64,000 nt of DNA from Copromyces sp. CBS 386.78 (lineage: Eukaryota; Ascomycota; Sordariomycetes; Sordariales; Sordariaceae), in NCBI GenBank assembly GCA_030685235.1, contig MU839136.1, forward strand, positions 186,001 through 250,000, read 5' to 3'. A program made the position numbers and the translations under genes. Shown piece after piece: positions 62,063-64,000 of the stretch. The notes under the pieces were generated by a model. That model was not told the DNA's origin. It saw only the letters and a program-made list of their open reading frames with translations, and did no database searches. The first letter of the stretch is position 1. Every line of letters begins with the position of its first letter.

Positions 62063-64000
62063 ATGACGACTACCAACTTTGGCGCTTTCACCAGCCTCCT
62101 CATCGGGAACCACCAAACCAACGAGCTTTCCATCAACAGCATGCCCGCTTCAGTCAAGTCTGCAGGCTCGACCGGGTCGTCGCTGCCCAGAGAGCGCTCC
62201 ATCACTCCGAGACATGTCTTCACCAGTCTCGACGAGGCCCATCAAGCCATCACTACCAAGGCCGCAAAGCAAGCCGCGCACTCAACCGACAACGGCGCTC
62301 ACTCTGGCTCGATCCCTTGCGAGTCATCAGCTGGCTCTTCTGCCAATGCCGTCTACTCCAAGTCGACCACCGACACCGACGAGCATCCTGCCACCGAGTC
62401 GCACCGTTGCCCGACTCACGATGGCTTCTCTCGCGGACGTCGCATCAGTCCTAGTCACTTGCGTCGCCGTTCATCCAGTGTTCCTAGCTTCAGCACTCGT
62501 ACCCCTCCCTACCCTGACTGGGACGAGATGACTCCGGCCGCTGGCGCCCATTTACACGCTGAAAGGGATCCTGTTGACAACCGCACTCCTGACAACTCGA
62601 CCAACACACCTCGAGAGACTGGAAGCACCGTCGAAAACATCGTGGATCAGTACCTACCCTCGAGCACCATCGACTCTTCTCCTTCAGCCGACGGCCAGCA
62701 CAACCATTCCACCAACAATGTAACTGTCCACCACATCTTGGACAGCGGAGAGACCGTCGAGCCTCCTCAGACCAGAGAGAACACCACCTCTGTCCCCTTT
62801 GGCCGTACTTCAAAGCTTTTTCGCAGTCATGGCCCCCCTCCTCGGGTTCCTCAGCCGCCGATCCCGGCAGTCCAGCCCTCAACGGTCCCGGCACCCTCGG
62901 TAATCGGTACCAACCTCCCAGAGGACCATACCAGCACCCCAGAGTGTCATCTCAACGTCTCTCGGGAGCACTCCTGGTCAACCATGTCAACTGCGAGCTC
63001 TGTTGACATCGGAGAGCTTCTTGACATTGTCGACGAAAACAATGTCGGAACGTCCGCTGGCTCCAGCAAGGGCAACCAATACCTCGAAGCCAACCACAAT
63101 GAGTCAACCAACTACCATGTGGCTCGTGAGAACACCATCGGCAGAGGCGTGTTGTCACATGCAGCCTTCTCAACAGGCGGTCTTACAACAGATTCTGATG
63201 AAGATCCATTCAAGTATGACCGCGAATCATACACGGTCTTCCTTCAACCAACTCGGGAAAGAGAAGTCAGTGCTGCGCTTCACCGTGTCAGTGGCGTCAG
63301 CACCACTTATACCGACGAGACCAACAACACTGGACAAGCATCAACCGCACGTGGTCCAGTTGGCTCTGCGACACTTCCCATGCCTCCTTCAAATGGGCTC
63401 AGTTATCAAAACACCGCTCAGAGAAACAACAACACTCCCAACAGAGCTGCCATGAAGAAACTCGCTCTGCGATCTTATCATCCCAAACACCTTGAATGGG
63501 ACGAAGACTTTGATGAGGAGGAGTTTGACGATGAGTTTGACAACCTCGATGCTGCTAAGACCGACAGAGGTGATTGGGAGACAGTCGGGTCGAACCTCGA
63601 TGCTGTTAAGAGCGATGGAGGGGAGTGGGAGACAGTCGGTTCCAGTGTTGGCCAGTTCAACAGCCATCGAGCTTATGCGTCCGGGACTGGCTTCGGCACT
63701 CGCTTTGGCCTAAGGACCACAGGGAGCAGTATTGCAGACTACTCCGACACCTCAAGCCTCGCGGGCGAATCCATTGGCGCTTTTGCATCAACCGAAAAGA
63801 TCGTGCAACATCCGATGAACGGGAAGCACAACAACTATGTCGTTCGGACACTCAAGGGTGACAACCGCCCAGTCTTCCTTCCGCAACCAAGGATTCATCG
63901 AGTCAACGGTTATGCCCAAGATTCATGCCGACTATTTGACCAAGCCACGACATCAAGCAGCCAGGGTTCATCCACAAGAGCATACTTGGCGGAGAAACTC
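62063..64000 (+). CDS. Unrecognised Ser/Thr-rich protein, 3' end beyond window
   Basis: An uninterrupted frame of 646 codons runs from ATG 62063 (context tcaccATGAC) to the last base of the window, so the C-terminus is missing. I do not recognise a family. The protein is rich in Ser, Thr, Asn and His, with Pro-rich (PPPRVPQPPIPAVQP) and acidic (DEDFDEEEFDDEFD) stretches, and no signal peptide or membrane segment in the visible part. Near 63542-63643 a 17-residue unit, NLDAAKTDRGDWETVGS, is followed directly by the close copy NLDAVKSDGGEWETVGS, encoded by a 51-nt tandem duplication. Steady use of C-ending codons and the frame length support a real gene. Introns downstream cannot be excluded. 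Confidence 0.7.
   Translation, partial: MTTTNFGAFTSLLIGNHQTNELSINSMPASVKSAGSTGSSLPRERSITPRHVFTSLDEAHQAITTKAAKQAAHSTDNGAHSGSIPCESSAGSSANAVYSKSTTDTDEHPATESHRCPTHDGFSRGRRISPSHLRRRSSSVPSFSTRTPPYPDWDEMTPAAGAHLHAERDPVDNRTPDNSTNTPRETGSTVENIVDQYLPSSTIDSSPSADGQHNHSTNNVTVHHILDSGETVEPPQTRENTTSVPFGRTSKLFRSHGPPPRVPQPPIPAVQPSTVPAPSVIGTNLPEDHTSTPECHLNVSREHSWSTMSTASSVDIGELLDIVDENNVGTSAGSSKGNQYLEANHNESTNYHVARENTIGRGVLSHAAFSTGGLTTDSDEDPFKYDRESYTVFLQPTREREVSAALHRVSGVSTTYTDETNNTGQASTARGPVGSATLPMPPSNGLSYQNTAQRNNNTPNRAAMKKLALRSYHPKHLEWDEDFDEEEFDDEFDNLDAAKTDRGDWETVGSNLDAVKSDGGEWETVGSSVGQFNSHRAYASGTGFGTRFGLRTTGSSIADYSDTSSLAGESIGAFASTEKIVQHPMNGKHNNYVVRTLKGDNRPVFLPQPRIHRVNGYAQDSCRLFDQATTSSSQGSSTRAYLAEKL
63542..63643 (+). 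repeat. 51-nt tandem duplication inside the last gene
   Basis: Two adjacent 51-nt units (63542-63592 and 63593-63643) keep the reading frame and differ mostly by substitutions that keep the WETVGS ending. Confidence 0.8.

Overview
The window is a euchromatic stretch of a filamentous ascomycete chromosome, almost certainly Neurospora (most likely N. crassa). Evidence seen directly: genes with short GT-AG introns and CTNAC-type branch sites, C-ending codon preference, long pyrimidine-rich leaders, and at the left edge the C-terminal half of HEX-1, the Woronin-body core protein, ending in the peroxisomal signal SRL. The HEX-1 residues match the N. crassa protein as I remember it. A run of ten Ns near 51.6 kb shows this is a draft assembly.

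Layout, left to right: HEX-1 (+, partial); bleomycin hydrolase (+); a gene-poor stretch with a 571-bp inverted-repeat element (5.7-6.3 kb); a large low-complexity DUF8035-type protein (+, 8.4-12.4 kb); a second inverted-repeat element (12.9-13.4 kb); a PXB/PX protein related to yeast YPR097W (+); succinate dehydrogenase flavoprotein (+); a membrane protein with a DUF5519 'luciferase' domain (-); a DUF3405 type II membrane protein (+); Emp24 (-); ARF1 (+); a Ccc2/ATP7-type copper ATPase (-); COP9 signalosome subunit 7 (+); a Rax1-like RGS membrane protein (-); ribosomal protein L31 (+); the APC/C E2 enzyme UBE2C/Ubc11 (-); checkpoint kinase Chk1 (+); a sequence gap; a SprT-like metalloprotease (-); an F-box protein (-); and a large unrecognised Ser/Thr-rich protein open at the right edge (+).

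Most genes are housekeeping. Some neighbours make functional sense: Emp24 and ARF1 are head-to-head and both act in COPI/COPII vesicle traffic, within a run of secretory-pathway genes (DUF3405, Emp24, ARF1, Golgi copper pump). UBE2C and Chk1 are head-to-head and both act in cell-cycle control. Exon structures were built by hand from splice consensus, reading frame and remembered family sequences, so individual splice sites may shift.

I found no convincing new multi-gene system. The most useful unusual items are two non-autonomous DNA-transposon-like elements with TA at both ends, a GC-AG intron carrying a long TTC tract, a perfect 22-bp palindrome in a long intron, an assembly artefact around the N gap, a long upstream ORF before Chk1, and an 18-nt terminal exon that supplies Emp24's dibasic tail.
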